DNA of 64,000 bases from Geothrix terrae (lineage in GTDB: Bacteria; Acidobacteriota; Holophagae; Holophagales; Holophagaceae): the NCBI RefSeq assembly GCF_022808775.1, contig NZ_JAKZLA010000001.1, positions 434,001 through 498,000 of the forward strand, given 5' to 3'. Below are positions 51,945 to 61,387 of the stretch, in pieces (the stretch's first letter is position 1; every line of letters begins with the position of its first letter). The notes beneath the pieces are model-generated. The model had not been told where the DNA came from and did not search any database. It was given only the letters and a program-made list of their open reading frames with translations. The position numbers and the translations under genes are program-made.

Positions 51945-52550
51945 ATGGCTAAAAAACCCGATCGGCGGGTGGAACGGACGCGGCAGTTGCTTCGCAGCGC
52001 GCTCTTCTCCCTGGTCAAGGAGAAAGGGTTCGAAGGGTTGTCGGTGCAGGAAATCATCGACCGCGCGAATGTGGGCCGCGCCACCTTCTACGCCCACTTC
52101 GACAACAAAGAAGATCTGCTTGTGAGCGGTTTCGACGACCTGCAAGCCGCCCTGAAAGCGAGGCAGCAGGAGGCCTTGGCGCAAGGGAAGAACCTGGAAG
52201 AGCAAGTGTTCGCCTTCAGCCGTGATCTGTTCGTGCACGCGGGCGAACATCGGGATATCTACAGGGCGATGGCCGGTCGGCAGAGCGGTGGCGTGATCAG
52301 GTACCACCTGCACAAACTCCTGACACATCTGATCCGAGAGGATCTGAAGATCATGCTCCCGCACCCGAATGCCGACAGCGTCCCGCGAGAAGCCCTCGTG
52401 CAGCACCTGGCCGGCGGTTCCTTTGGCCTGCTCATGTGGTGGCTGGACAGCAGGAAGCATCTACCCGTCGAGGAGGTCGAAGCCCTGTTCCGGAACCTGG
52501 CGATGCCCGCGGTGAAAGCCGCGACAGATCACGCGATCCTTCGGGAATAG
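51945..52550 (+). CDS. TetR/AcrR-family transcriptional regulator
   Basis: 201 residues. N-terminal helix-turn-helix RTRQLLRSALFSLVKEKGFEGLSVQEIIDRANVGRATFYAHFDNKEDLL matches TetR_N fully; the C-terminal ligand domain is helical and resembles the TetR_C group seen in Bacillota-like regulators (AGEHRDIYRAMAG). Expected to repress the divergent redox operon and itself. Confidence 0.93.
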   Translation: MAKKPDRRVERTRQLLRSALFSLVKEKGFEGLSVQEIIDRANVGRATFYAHFDNKEDLLVSGFDDLQAALKARQQEALAQGKNLEEQVFAFSRDLFVHAGEHRDIYRAMAGRQSGGVIRYHLHKLLTHLIREDLKIMLPHPNADSVPREALVQHLAGGSFGLLMWWLDSRKHLPVEEVEALFRNLAMPAVKAATDHAILRE

Positions 52551-52606
52551 GCACAGTGGCCGAACGCCCCATGACAGCCATCCCCCCGTTCCGTTAGCCT
52601 GAACTC

Positions 52607-54226
52607 GTGACCGACGCCAAGAGCCCCTTCGCCCCGCTTCGAAGCCGCATCTTCTTCGCGATCTGGATCGCGGCCATGGCCTCGAACGTGGGCACCTGGG
52701 TGCAGAGCGTCGGCGAGAAATGGCTCATGGGCGAGATCACGCGGTCCCCTCTGCTCATGAGCCTCATCGAGACGGGCGCCACCCTGCCCATGCTGGTGCT
52801 CTCCATGCCGGGCGGCGCCATCGCCGACATCGTGGACCGGCGCCGGATGCTGCTGGCCACCCAGGCCTGGATGCTGCTGGCCGCTGCCGCCATGGCGGTC
52901 CTCTCGGCCCTCCACCTGGTCACGCCCGGCGTGCTCATCGGCATGTCACTGCTGCTGGGGGTGGGAGCGGCCCTCAATTCGCCTGCCTGGCAGGCTTCGG
53001 TGCCCGACCTGGTGCCGAAGGAGCAGATCGCGGCCGGCGTCGCGCTCAACAGCGCCGGGTTCAACGTGAGCCGGGCCGTGGGTCCGGCCCTCGGCGGCCT
53101 GGTGGTGGGATGGCTGGGGGCCACGTGGGCCTTCGCCCTCAATGCCGTCTCCTTCGTCGGGGTGCTCCTGGTCCTCAAGGGGTGGAAGCGCCAGCCCACC
53201 ACCACGGATCTGCCCGCGGAGCGGTTCAGCGCGGCCATGAAGGTGGGCCTGCGCTATGCCTGGCACAGCAAGCCGCTCCAGGTGATCCTCCTGCGGGGCG
53301 GCGGGTTCGTGTTCTTCGGCGGGCCGATCTTCTCGCTGCTGCCGACGCTGGCCATCCACCGGCTCAACCTCGGCTCCACGGCGTTCGGCCTCCTGCTGGG
53401 CTGCACCGGGGCCGGGGCCGTGGGCATCACCCTGGCCCTCCCCGCGCTCCGGCGGCGCTTCACCCCCAACACACTGATGGCTCTTGCCACGGCGACCTTC
53501 GCGGCGGGGCTCCTCGCGCTGGCCTTCCTCAACCACGCCCCCGCCGTCGGGCTGGTGCTCCTGGTGGGCGGGGCCGGCTGGCTGACCGTGCTGAGCACCT
53601 GCAACACCGGCGTCCAGCTGTCGGTGCCGTCCTGGGTGCGGGCCCGGGCGCTCGGGGTCTACATCACCGTCTGGGGCGGGGCCATGGCCGGAGGGGCGGC
53701 CTTCTGGGGGGCCGTGGGCGAGCGCTGGGGTGTCCACACCGCCTTCGCCTGCTCGGGCCTCGGCATGATCCTGTTCCTGCTGCTCACCGCCCGCCTGAGG
53801 ATCCAGGCCCTCCACCAGCCCCTGGACTTGAGCCCCCACCGCCTCCAACCCCATTCCCCCGGCCCCATCGACCCCCACGAGGGCCCCATCCTCACGGTGC
53901 TCGAGTACCGCGTCCCCGAACCGAACAAGACCGCCTTCCGGGAGGCCATGCGCGAGGTCCGCCGCATCCGCAACCGGGACGGCGCCGTGCGCTGGTCGCT
54001 CTTCCAGGATCTCGTGCCGCCCGATCCGGGCCAGGTGCGGTTTGTGGAGAGCTTCCTCAGTTCCAACTGGGGCGAACACCTGCGCCAGCACCACCGCGCC
54101 ACGGTGGAGGACCGCGCGTTCCTGCGCAGGGCCTACAGTCTGTGCGTGGAACCGAAGCCGCGAGTCCGCCACCTCACCGCCGCCTGGGAAGGACGGGACT
54201 CCATCCTGGACCGCATCCTGGAATAG
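52607..54226 (+). CDS. MFS exporter (MFS_3/EntS-like) with C-terminal Dabb/monooxygenase-like domain
   Basis: 539 residues, GTG start. The first ~405 residues are a 12-helix MFS of the transmembrane-secretion-effector type (FAPLRSRIFFAIWIAAMASNVGTWVQSVGEKWLM, ADIVDRRRMLL). The last ~110 residues (ILTVLEYRVPEPNKTAFREAM...RNRDGAVRWSLFQDL) form a ferredoxin-like alpha/beta domain found at the end of this subfamily. Probably exports a small metabolite or siderophore-like compound. Stands alone after tetR, separated by 56 bases. Confidence 0.85.
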   Translation: MTDAKSPFAPLRSRIFFAIWIAAMASNVGTWVQSVGEKWLMGEITRSPLLMSLIETGATLPMLVLSMPGGAIADIVDRRRMLLATQAWMLLAAAAMAVLSALHLVTPGVLIGMSLLLGVGAALNSPAWQASVPDLVPKEQIAAGVALNSAGFNVSRAVGPALGGLVVGWLGATWAFALNAVSFVGVLLVLKGWKRQPTTTDLPAERFSAAMKVGLRYAWHSKPLQVILLRGGGFVFFGGPIFSLLPTLAIHRLNLGSTAFGLLLGCTGAGAVGITLALPALRRRFTPNTLMALATATFAAGLLALAFLNHAPAVGLVLLVGGAGWLTVLSTCNTGVQLSVPSWVRARALGVYITVWGGAMAGGAAFWGAVGERWGVHTAFACSGLGMILFLLLTARLRIQALHQPLDLSPHRLQPHSPGPIDPHEGPILTVLEYRVPEPNKTAFREAMREVRRIRNRDGAVRWSLFQDLVPPDPGQVRFVESFLSSNWGEHLRQHHRATVEDRAFLRRAYSLCVEPKPRVRHLTAAWEGRDSILDRILE

Positions 54227-54279
54227 GATTCGCAGTCCATTTCGGTCATGCTGGTTCCATCGCTTCGGAGCCCGCGCCC

Positions 54280-55254
54280 GTGCTTTCCAAGGACCAGACC
54301 CTGGGGAAATACCAGATCCTGGACCGCCTCGGCTCTGGCGGTTTCGGAGCCGTCTATCTGGCCATGGACACCTGGGTGAACCGCAAGGTGGCCCTGAAGG
54401 TGCCCCACCAGCAGCAGGACGAGATCGTGGACCTGCTGAAGGAGCCCCGCATCATGGCGGGCCTGAAGCATCCGAACATCGTCGAGCTCATCACCGTGGA
54501 GCGGAAGAACGGGATCTTCTTCATGGTGCTGGAATACATCGAAGGCGAGAGCCTCGATCGCATGATCCGGCGGGAACGCACCCTCCCTCCCACGCGGGCC
54601 CTGGAGATCGGCCTGGATGTCTGCAGCGCCATCGCCTTCGCCCACGGCCACCAGATCCTGCACCGGGACCTCCGCCCCGCCAACATCCTGGTGAACCGCG
54701 AAGGCGTGGCCAAGGTCACCGACTTCGGCACCTCCCGCGTGCTGGAGCTGCAGCACGTGCCCTACGCGCCCACACGCATCGGCTCGCCCCCCTACATGGC
54801 GCCCGAGCACTTCCGTGGCCGGGCCGTGTTCCAATCGGATCTCTGGTCCCTGGGCATCACCCTCTACGAGATGCTCACGGGCACCGTCCCCTTCTACGAC
54901 GCGGATCCCCTCAAGATCGCCCAGGCCTTCACCAGCCAGCAGATCGTGGCGCCCCACCTGCGCAACCCCGTCGTCCCCAAGGCCTTCTCAGAAGTCGTCA
55001 TGAAGGCCCTGGCCGTGAACCTCGGCGAGCGCTACCTGTCGGCCCAGGCCTTCCTGGAGGCGCTGCGCCGCCTCCGGGACAGCGTGGCCAGAGAGACCCG
55101 GCCCCTGGGCACGGCCGTGCTCTCCACGAACAGCTCCGGCCCCCACCCGACCCTTCGCGCCACCACCCAGGCCCAGCTCTGTCCCTACTGTTTCCGCCAG
55201 CTGCCACGCATGGCCAAGAGCTGCCCCAGCTGTCGCGAAAAGATTGAACGCTGA
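54280..55254 (+). CDS. Cytoplasmic Ser/Thr protein kinase with C-terminal zinc ribbon
   Basis: 324 residues. LGSGGFGAVYLAMD, VALKVPH, HRDLRPANILV (catalytic loop with Arg in place of the usual Lys), VTDFGTSRV, and SPPYMAPEHFRGR. The end CPYCFRQLPRMAKSCPSC is a two-CxxC zinc ribbon. No transmembrane helix. GTG 54280 has GGAG nine bases upstream. Its stop overlaps the tamB ATG (TGATG), so kinase and TamB are made together. Confidence 0.88.
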   Translation: MLSKDQTLGKYQILDRLGSGGFGAVYLAMDTWVNRKVALKVPHQQQDEIVDLLKEPRIMAGLKHPNIVELITVERKNGIFFMVLEYIEGESLDRMIRRERTLPPTRALEIGLDVCSAIAFAHGHQILHRDLRPANILVNREGVAKVTDFGTSRVLELQHVPYAPTRIGSPPYMAPEHFRGRAVFQSDLWSLGITLYEMLTGTVPFYDADPLKIAQAFTSQQIVAPHLRNPVVPKAFSEVVMKALAVNLGERYLSAQAFLEALRRLRDSVARETRPLGTAVLSTNSSGPHPTLRATTQAQLCPYCFRQLPRMAKSCPSCREKIER

Positions 55255-58200
55255 TGGTCTGGCATCCCACCAAGGAAGCCGTGCAGCGACTCTGGGGTCG
55301 CCGCTGGGTACGGAGGATCTCCTACGTCCTGGTGGCCGGCGCCGCCACCGTGACCATCGTCCCCTGGGTGGCCACCCGGCCCGTGGTGCTGCGCTGGGCC
55401 ATCTCGAAGCTGGATGGGCTGGTGCGGGAGGAGACAGGGCTCTCCCTGGAGGTCGGCCAGCTGGAGCTGCATCCGCTCTTCGGATCGGCCTCCATGCGGG
55501 ACGTGCGGCTGGGTGGGGACCTCCTGACGGTCCAGCGGGTGGAGGTCCAGACAAACCTCACCTCCCTCCTCGCCCCCACACACCGCATCTTCTCGATCCG
55601 GGTGGAACATCCCCACCTTCGCCTGACGGAAGCCGGGCTGGCCGCCATCCACCTCAAGGAGCACCCCCCCCGTAAAGGTCCCCTGCCCCAGGTGCGCCTG
55701 GACCTGCTCAGCATCACCGGGGGCGAGATCGATATCCCTGAGCCGCTCCGGGGCCTGCCCCCCATGCAGTACCGGTTCGAGGTGAAGGCCACCGGCACGG
55801 CCCCCAACCAGCTCCGCGTGGACGTGGCGGGCCCGCACTGGATGGTCAAGGGTCCGAACGGATGGGAGAAGGGGCGCCTGGACCTGAACGGGGAGGTCAC
55901 CGAACAGTTCGTGGTCCTCAAGGAGGGCTACTTCCGACTCGGGGAGAGCCAGATCCGGCTGCATGGCCGCTTCGACGCAAAGAAACCCGGCTCCTCCGAG
56001 CGCCTGGACGCCCGTGTGACCGGCGTACTGGCCCTGGCTCAGGCCGCCCACTGGGGCGGCATGAAGCGCCCCCCGCTCACGGGCGACCTCGACCTGAACG
56101 TCTCTGCCCGCGGGACATTCTCGGACCTCCGATGGACCGTGAGCGCTGAGGGCGCGGGGTTGCGGCCCGCGGAAGGCGCCCTGGCTCCGGGGAGCCTCGA
56201 CCTTCGCGGCAGTGGAAACCTTGAGGGATTCCAGCTGAGCCACCTCCGCTGGCAGTCTTCCCAGGGCGACCTCTCCCTGGAGGGCGGCTGGTCCCGGAAA
56301 AAGCCAGCCAAGGGCACCCTCTTGGGACAGGACCTGGACCTGGAGGTCCTGGGCCGGCTCCTCCGGCTGCCGGAACTCCAGGGACTCCGCGGCAACCTCA
56401 AGGCTCAGGCGGAGGGGCCCGCGGATCCCGAGGCGCTCCGCCGGCCGGATCGCTGGCAGGGAACAGTCCAGCTCGGCCTGACCCAGCACGGCCTTGAGGC
56501 CGGGAACCTGCACGCCGCCCTCCGGAATGGCCAGGCCACCTTGGACCAGCTCCACCTGGACCTGGAGGCCCTCAAGGCCGATGGCACCGGATGGGCCCAG
56601 CTCGGGCCCCGGGGCCTGGTCCGACTGGAGGCCGATGGCACGGTGGATGTCGGCGCCGGTCAGGTGGCCCAGGCCCTCCGCGCCTGGAAAGTGGTGGACC
56701 TCGACATGGAAGGGCAGACCCGGGCCCGGGCCAAGGTGCGCTGGAGCCGCGGCACCGGCCTGGAGCTGGACGGCTCCGGGGAGGTCGCCCATCCCCGCTG
56801 GCATGGGGCCCGGGCTGAAAGCGTCGAGGCGAAGGTCCAGATCCGGGATACGGAGTTGCGGGTCACGGATATCGACCTGAAGAAGGATGAAGGCCGCGGA
56901 GGCGGCGAGCTCTGGCTCACTTGGGGCCGGACCGCCCCAGGCCAGAAGCAGATGGACATGTGCTACACGGCCTTCCGCCTCCCCGTGGCCGAAGGGCTCC
57001 GGGCGGCGGATGTGAAGGACGCCGACGGCCGGGAGCTGCCCATCACGGGGCTCGGCGGGGGGTGGGTCCGTCTCCAGGGCCCGTTCGATCACATTCTCAT
57101 GAACGGGTCCGCCCAAGTCGAGTCGGGTGAAGTTTATGGAATCAAAGTTCCAGCGGCTTCTTCGGACTTCTCCATGGACATCGACCGTCTCCGGCTGCGG
57201 CTCGACGATGTGCGCATCGGCGAACGGCTGGACCTGCTGGGCGGGCCCAGCGCTGAGCCCGAGGGAGCCCTGGCCCTGGCGGGCAGGGCGGACATGGACT
57301 TCAAGCGCTGGACCTGGTGGGTGGACCTCGCCGGGCGCCTGGACTCCCAGCTCCTGAATCTGCCCGGACCCCGGGTGCAGGCACAGGTGGAATCCCGCCT
57401 GCTGGGGCCCATCACCAGCCCCTTCGGGTCCCTGGACCTGCCGGAAGGCCGGACCACCTTGACCCGGGGCCGCATATTCTTCGGCGGCCGCAGCTTGGAG
57501 GGACTCGAGGCCTCCGTGAAGCTGGAGCGGGGCCACCTGGAGGGCCGGCTCGCCATCGAGGGCATGGCCCGCCCCGTGGCGGAGGCCCAGGTCCGGCAGG
57601 ACGGCCCGGACCTGGTGGGCCACCTGGCCCTGACCATCGCTCCGGACAGCGCCCGCACGGACACCCTGGCGCGGAGCCTCACGGAGGATCTGCTGGAGGA
57701 CCTGAACCTCGAAGCCACCGCCGATGGACGCTGGGATGGGCGCGCCCTGGCGTGGACGGGCACCCTGAGCCGCCTGGCGGCCCAGTTCAACGTCTTCGAG
57801 CTGCACCAGGCGCAGCCCTCAGCCCTTCACGGCGATGCGGCCGGGGCCGCGGTGGACATCAGCCTGGAGGGTGGCGCGCGGAAGCCCGCGGACGCCTCCC
57901 AGGCCCAGGCCGCGGGACTGCGCCTGTCGGGCACCCTGCCCTTCTCCACGGCCGCGCCTCTCGGCCTCCGGGTCCAGGGCGGGGCGAACCTGGCCCATCT
58001 CAAGACCATCTTCGATCGCGTCATGGAGGTCGACGAGTACAGCCTGCTTTCCGAAGTCCGGATCCAGGGAACGAGCCGCTTCGACCTCCTGGTCCACGGG
58101 ACCTATGGCGATCCCCTGCTGGATGGCCACCTCGCCCTGGAGAAGGGCCGGCTCAACCTGCGCGGCTACCAGGGGGTGGAGGATCTCCAGGCCGAGGTGA

Positions 58201-59351
58201 TGTTCAAGGACCACACCATCTCCATCCCGGCCGAGAAGCCCCTGCAGGGCACCCTCGCCCATGGCGACCTGAAGGTTTCAGGCGGGGTCACCTGGAAGCT
58301 GGGCGGCCTGGACACCTATGCCCTGAAGGCCTCCCTGGCCAATTTCCAGCTCCGCGATGTGCCCGAGGGCCTGGAGATCCAAGGCACCCTGCGCGCCACC
58401 CTGGATGGCAACGAAGACGGGGGCGTGCTCAAGGGCCGGCTGCGCGCCGACCGCCTGAACTACCAGACCGAAGTGAAGCTGGCCGACCTCATCCTCCGCA
58501 GCGCCCTTAGCGATAGCGGCGGGCTGACGGGCCTGGACCTGGACGACCCCCTGGACCGCATCCGCCTGGACCTGGACCTGGACCTCAGGAATCCCTGGAG
58601 CTTCAACACCAATCTCTTGAAGCTCGATGGCCGGACCGAGGGCCCCTTCCAGGTGGTGGGCACCCTGGCACACCCCATCCCCAAGGGCATCCTGGTCTTC
58701 CAGCCGGGCGGCCGGGTCACCAACATCTTCCCCGCCGGCGACATGGTCGTGGACCGGGGCTCGCTGACCTTCTCCGAACTGCGCCCGCTGGATCCCGTCA
58801 TCAGCCTCCAGGGCAGCGTGACCTCCATTCCCGGCTATACGGTGAACCTGGACATCCACGGCACCCTCAGCAACCTGGCCATCGTGCCCAGCTCCACGCC
58901 GAGCCTGCGCCAGGACGAGATCGTGGCCATCCTCATCAACCCCGGCAACGCCGCGAATGTGGGCACCGCCAGCGCCTCGTCCGGCGCCACCCAGGGCGCC
59001 ATCACCTCGGGCCTGGCCAGCGCAGGCTCGGGCCTCATCTCCACCCTGGCCTTCGCGCCCTTCCAGGAGCAGCTGCGCCGCACCCTGGGCCTGGATCGCG
59101 TCAACGTGGCCGTGCGCACCACTAGCCTCGGCACCACGGAGACCGAGGTCACCATGGGCAAGAGCATCAACCTGTTCGGCCAGCGCAGCGCGTTCGTGGT
59201 CTCCCACAAGAAGAGCGGGAACTTGAGCATCACCTCGGGCCAGGTGGAGTGGCGCTTCGGCAACTTCATCCTCCAGCTGGGCGCCAGCAAAGGCGGCGGC
59301 GCCGGCCTGACCCCCTCGGGCGAGATCCGGCATTCCTGGAGCCCGAACTAG
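55254..59351 (+). CDS. tamB: TamB-family (AsmA-like) outer-membrane biogenesis/lipid-transport protein
   Basis: 1365 residues. One N-terminal membrane anchor (ISYVLVAGAATVTIVPWVA), then a very long run of amphipathic beta strands typical of bridge-like lipid-transfer proteins. The C-terminal DUF490 region shows DRIRLDLDLDLRNPWSFNTNLL, FQPGGRVTNIFPAGDMVVDRGSLTF and EVTMGKSINLFGQRSAFVVSHKKSGNLSITSG. E. coli TamB is about 1260 residues. Works with BamA/TamA-type proteins or as a phospholipid conduit. Coupled to the upstream kinase. Confidence 0.9.
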   Translation: MVWHPTKEAVQRLWGRRWVRRISYVLVAGAATVTIVPWVATRPVVLRWAISKLDGLVREETGLSLEVGQLELHPLFGSASMRDVRLGGDLLTVQRVEVQTNLTSLLAPTHRIFSIRVEHPHLRLTEAGLAAIHLKEHPPRKGPLPQVRLDLLSITGGEIDIPEPLRGLPPMQYRFEVKATGTAPNQLRVDVAGPHWMVKGPNGWEKGRLDLNGEVTEQFVVLKEGYFRLGESQIRLHGRFDAKKPGSSERLDARVTGVLALAQAAHWGGMKRPPLTGDLDLNVSARGTFSDLRWTVSAEGAGLRPAEGALAPGSLDLRGSGNLEGFQLSHLRWQSSQGDLSLEGGWSRKKPAKGTLLGQDLDLEVLGRLLRLPELQGLRGNLKAQAEGPADPEALRRPDRWQGTVQLGLTQHGLEAGNLHAALRNGQATLDQLHLDLEALKADGTGWAQLGPRGLVRLEADGTVDVGAGQVAQALRAWKVVDLDMEGQTRARAKVRWSRGTGLELDGSGEVAHPRWHGARAESVEAKVQIRDTELRVTDIDLKKDEGRGGGELWLTWGRTAPGQKQMDMCYTAFRLPVAEGLRAADVKDADGRELPITGLGGGWVRLQGPFDHILMNGSAQVESGEVYGIKVPAASSDFSMDIDRLRLRLDDVRIGERLDLLGGPSAEPEGALALAGRADMDFKRWTWWVDLAGRLDSQLLNLPGPRVQAQVESRLLGPITSPFGSLDLPEGRTTLTRGRIFFGGRSLEGLEASVKLERGHLEGRLAIEGMARPVAEAQVRQDGPDLVGHLALTIAPDSARTDTLARSLTEDLLEDLNLEATADGRWDGRALAWTGTLSRLAAQFNVFELHQAQPSALHGDAAGAAVDISLEGGARKPADASQAQAAGLRLSGTLPFSTAAPLGLRVQGGANLAHLKTIFDRVMEVDEYSLLSEVRIQGTSRFDLLVHGTYGDPLLDGHLALEKGRLNLRGYQGVEDLQAEVMFKDHTISIPAEKPLQGTLAHGDLKVSGGVTWKLGGLDTYALKASLANFQLRDVPEGLEIQGTLRATLDGNEDGGVLKGRLRADRLNYQTEVKLADLILRSALSDSGGLTGLDLDDPLDRIRLDLDLDLRNPWSFNTNLLKLDGRTEGPFQVVGTLAHPIPKGILVFQPGGRVTNIFPAGDMVVDRGSLTFSELRPLDPVISLQGSVTSIPGYTVNLDIHGTLSNLAIVPSSTPSLRQDEIVAILINPGNAANVGTASASSGATQGAITSGLASAGSGLISTLAFAPFQEQLRRTLGLDRVNVAVRTTSLGTTETEVTMGKSINLFGQRSAFVVSHKKSGNLSITSGQVEWRFGNFILQLGASKGGGAGLTPSGEIRHSWSPN

Positions 59352-59396
59352 CTGGAGGCGGATGGCTGGAGGCGCTAGCGTGGAGGTGGAGGCTCC

Positions 59397-59618
59397 ATGA
59401 TCACGGTGAAGTGCTTCGCCCGGTACCGCGCCCTGCTGGGCTTCAGCGACCTCGGCCTGCCCGCCGCGCCCACCCTGGGCGACCTGCTGGCGGACCCGCG
59501 CTTCGCGGCCCTGCCCAAGGATGCCCTCCTGGCGGTGAACCAGAGCTTCGCGGACCGGAACACCGTCCTGGCGGACGGCGACGAGGTGGCCCTCATGCCT
59601 CCCGTGTCAGGCGGCTGA
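59397..59618 (+). CDS. moaD: MoaD/ThiS-family sulfur-carrier protein
   Basis: 73 residues, ending in Gly-Gly (MPPVSGG), the site of thiocarboxylation. MITVKCFARYRALLGFSDLGL and ADGDEVALMPP match MoaD, the small subunit of molybdopterin synthase; other moa genes are not seen here. Its stop directly abuts the convergent dnaX stop. Confidence 0.85.
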   Translation: MITVKCFARYRALLGFSDLGLPAAPTLGDLLADPRFAALPKDALLAVNQSFADRNTVLADGDEVALMPPVSGG

Positions 59619-61253
59619 TCACCCCTCGCGTCGGATCTCCAGCACTTCGCCGCCACTGAGGCGCAGCAGATCCTGGAAGCCGGGCTCGCGCCGCAGGCGG
59701 TCCTCAGGCCGCTCGGGCTGGGCTTCCGCCGGTTCCTCGTCGAAGCGGATCTCCAGCTCCCGCAGCCCCGGAAGCACGGCCGCCAGCGCGGCGAGCACAT
59801 GGGGATTCGCCCGTTCGCGCTCCAGGTCCTGAAGGGTCTGCCGCACGTTGCCGGGAAAGCGGAAGCGCAGCACCGGCGGCTCCCAGCGCAGGTCCGTGGC
59901 CATCTGGGGGGCGGTGCCGAGGGAGCGCAGCCCGGGCAATCCCCGCAGCGCCTCGCTGCAGGCCATGCGCAGCTGGGGCGGGGCGGACGGACCCGGAGCC
60001 GAGATTGGGGCCGGGGCCGAGGCTGGGACCGGGGGCGCGGCGTGGACGCGCGCGGAGGCAGGGACCTGCGGGGAGGCCGGCGTGGGCCTGCGGGGCCCCT
60101 CAGGCGCCGGCGCGGCCTGGGGACCCTTGGAAGGGACCGGCGGCGGCCCGGCCGCTGGGGTCGACGGGCGGGCCTGAGCACCCGACACGAGGGCATCGAG
60201 GGGCGCCAGGTGGGGCAGCTGGGCCGCGGTCACCAGGGCCAGCTCCACCACTACACGCGGCAGGCTGCTGTCCCGCAGATCCCGTTCCCGGCTCAGCAGC
60301 AGCTGGAGCATGCGGGCCCAGCGCAGCAGGTCCTGGGGGCCCCGGGCGGCCCGGGCCTCCTGCTCCAGGCGATCCCGGAAAGCCAGCACCAGCTCGCGCC
60401 AGAACGTGGCCCAGTCCGCGCCCTGCTCGTTCAGCTCGCGGCAGGCTTCCACCAGGGCCGCCGTGTCGCCGATGGCCAGGGCCGACATCACGCCCTGCAC
60501 CAGGTGGGCGCTGACGATGCCCAACTGCTCGCGGACGGACTCCTCCAGCACCTTCCCGTCCCCGGCGGCGATGACCCGGTCGAGGATGGTGAGCGCGTCG
60601 CGCATGGAGCCCTGCCCCGCCTCGGCCACCAGGCGCAAGCTGTTCCCCTCGGCCTCGACGCCCTCCTGCTCGCAGACGAGGCGCAGGCGGCCCTCGATGA
60701 GACCCACGGGAATGAGCCGGAAGGGGAAGATCTGGACCCGGCTCTTGATGGTGTCCGGCACGTCCTGCAGCTCGGTGGTGGCCAGCACGAAGATGGCGTG
60801 GGGCGGCGGCTCCTCGATGACCTTCAGCAGGGCATTGAAGGCCTCGGTGCTGAGCATGTGGACTTCGTCGATGATGTAGACCCGGTAGCGGCAGAAGGCG
60901 GGGCGGGTCTGCACCTGCTCCCGGAGGGCCCGCGCGTCGGCTACGGAGGCCCGGCTGGCAGCGTCGATCTCGACGATGTCCAGGTTCTGGTCCGGCTGCT
61001 CCGCGGCCCGGCAGGGGTCGCAGACGCCGCAGGGGGTGGCGGTGGGGCCTTCCACGCAGTTCAGGGCCCTGGCGAGGATCCGGGCCGTGCTCGTCTTGCC
61101 CGTGCCCCGGACCCCTGCGAAGAGGTAGGCCTGATGGATGCGCCCGCTCTCCTTCGCCCGCTTGAGGGCGTTGGCGAGCGCCTTCACGCTCCCCTCCTGC
61201 CCCACCAGGTCGGAGAGCAGGCGCGGGCGGTACTTGAGGGCGAGGGTGGTCAT
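59619..61253 (-). CDS. dnaX: DNA polymerase III subunits gamma/tau
   Basis: 544 residues. Clamp-loader AAA+: Walker A GVRGTGKTSTARILARAL, zinc module CVEGPTATPCGVCDPCR, Walker B with DEVHMLS, and sensor 1 ATTELQDVP. A long Pro/Ala-rich linker (~380-440) leads to a tau-like C-terminal domain. No obvious frameshift site was found that would make a gamma form. ATG 61253 is preferred to the in-frame ATG seven codons earlier. Confidence 0.96.
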   Translation of the reverse strand: MTTLALKYRPRLLSDLVGQEGSVKALANALKRAKESGRIHQAYLFAGVRGTGKTSTARILARALNCVEGPTATPCGVCDPCRAAEQPDQNLDIVEIDAASRASVADARALREQVQTRPAFCRYRVYIIDEVHMLSTEAFNALLKVIEEPPPHAIFVLATTELQDVPDTIKSRVQIFPFRLIPVGLIEGRLRLVCEQEGVEAEGNSLRLVAEAGQGSMRDALTILDRVIAAGDGKVLEESVREQLGIVSAHLVQGVMSALAIGDTAALVEACRELNEQGADWATFWRELVLAFRDRLEQEARAARGPQDLLRWARMLQLLLSRERDLRDSSLPRVVVELALVTAAQLPHLAPLDALVSGAQARPSTPAAGPPPVPSKGPQAAPAPEGPRRPTPASPQVPASARVHAAPPVPASAPAPISAPGPSAPPQLRMACSEALRGLPGLRSLGTAPQMATDLRWEPPVLRFRFPGNVRQTLQDLERERANPHVLAALAAVLPGLRELEIRFDEEPAEAQPERPEDRLRREPGFQDLLRLSGGEVLEIRREG

Positions 61254-61387
61254 GGGACGTCCAGTCTCCCACAAGGTCCAGGGGACCGTCAGGGGCTATA
61301 AGCGCGCCTGATAACTCCATACGGCGTTTCAAAGGCACAGGGGCTCTGATTCTCGTTAGGATGGCTTGATCCCGAAAGGAAAAGACG

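Noticed and set aside
55185-57806. 873-codon open frame on the minus strand opposite tamB
   Set aside because: No recognisable motifs and fully antisense to a well-supported gene; artefact of high GC.
59619-61253. Programmed frameshift producing gamma from dnaX
   Set aside because: No convincing A-rich slippery heptamer followed by a stem was found.
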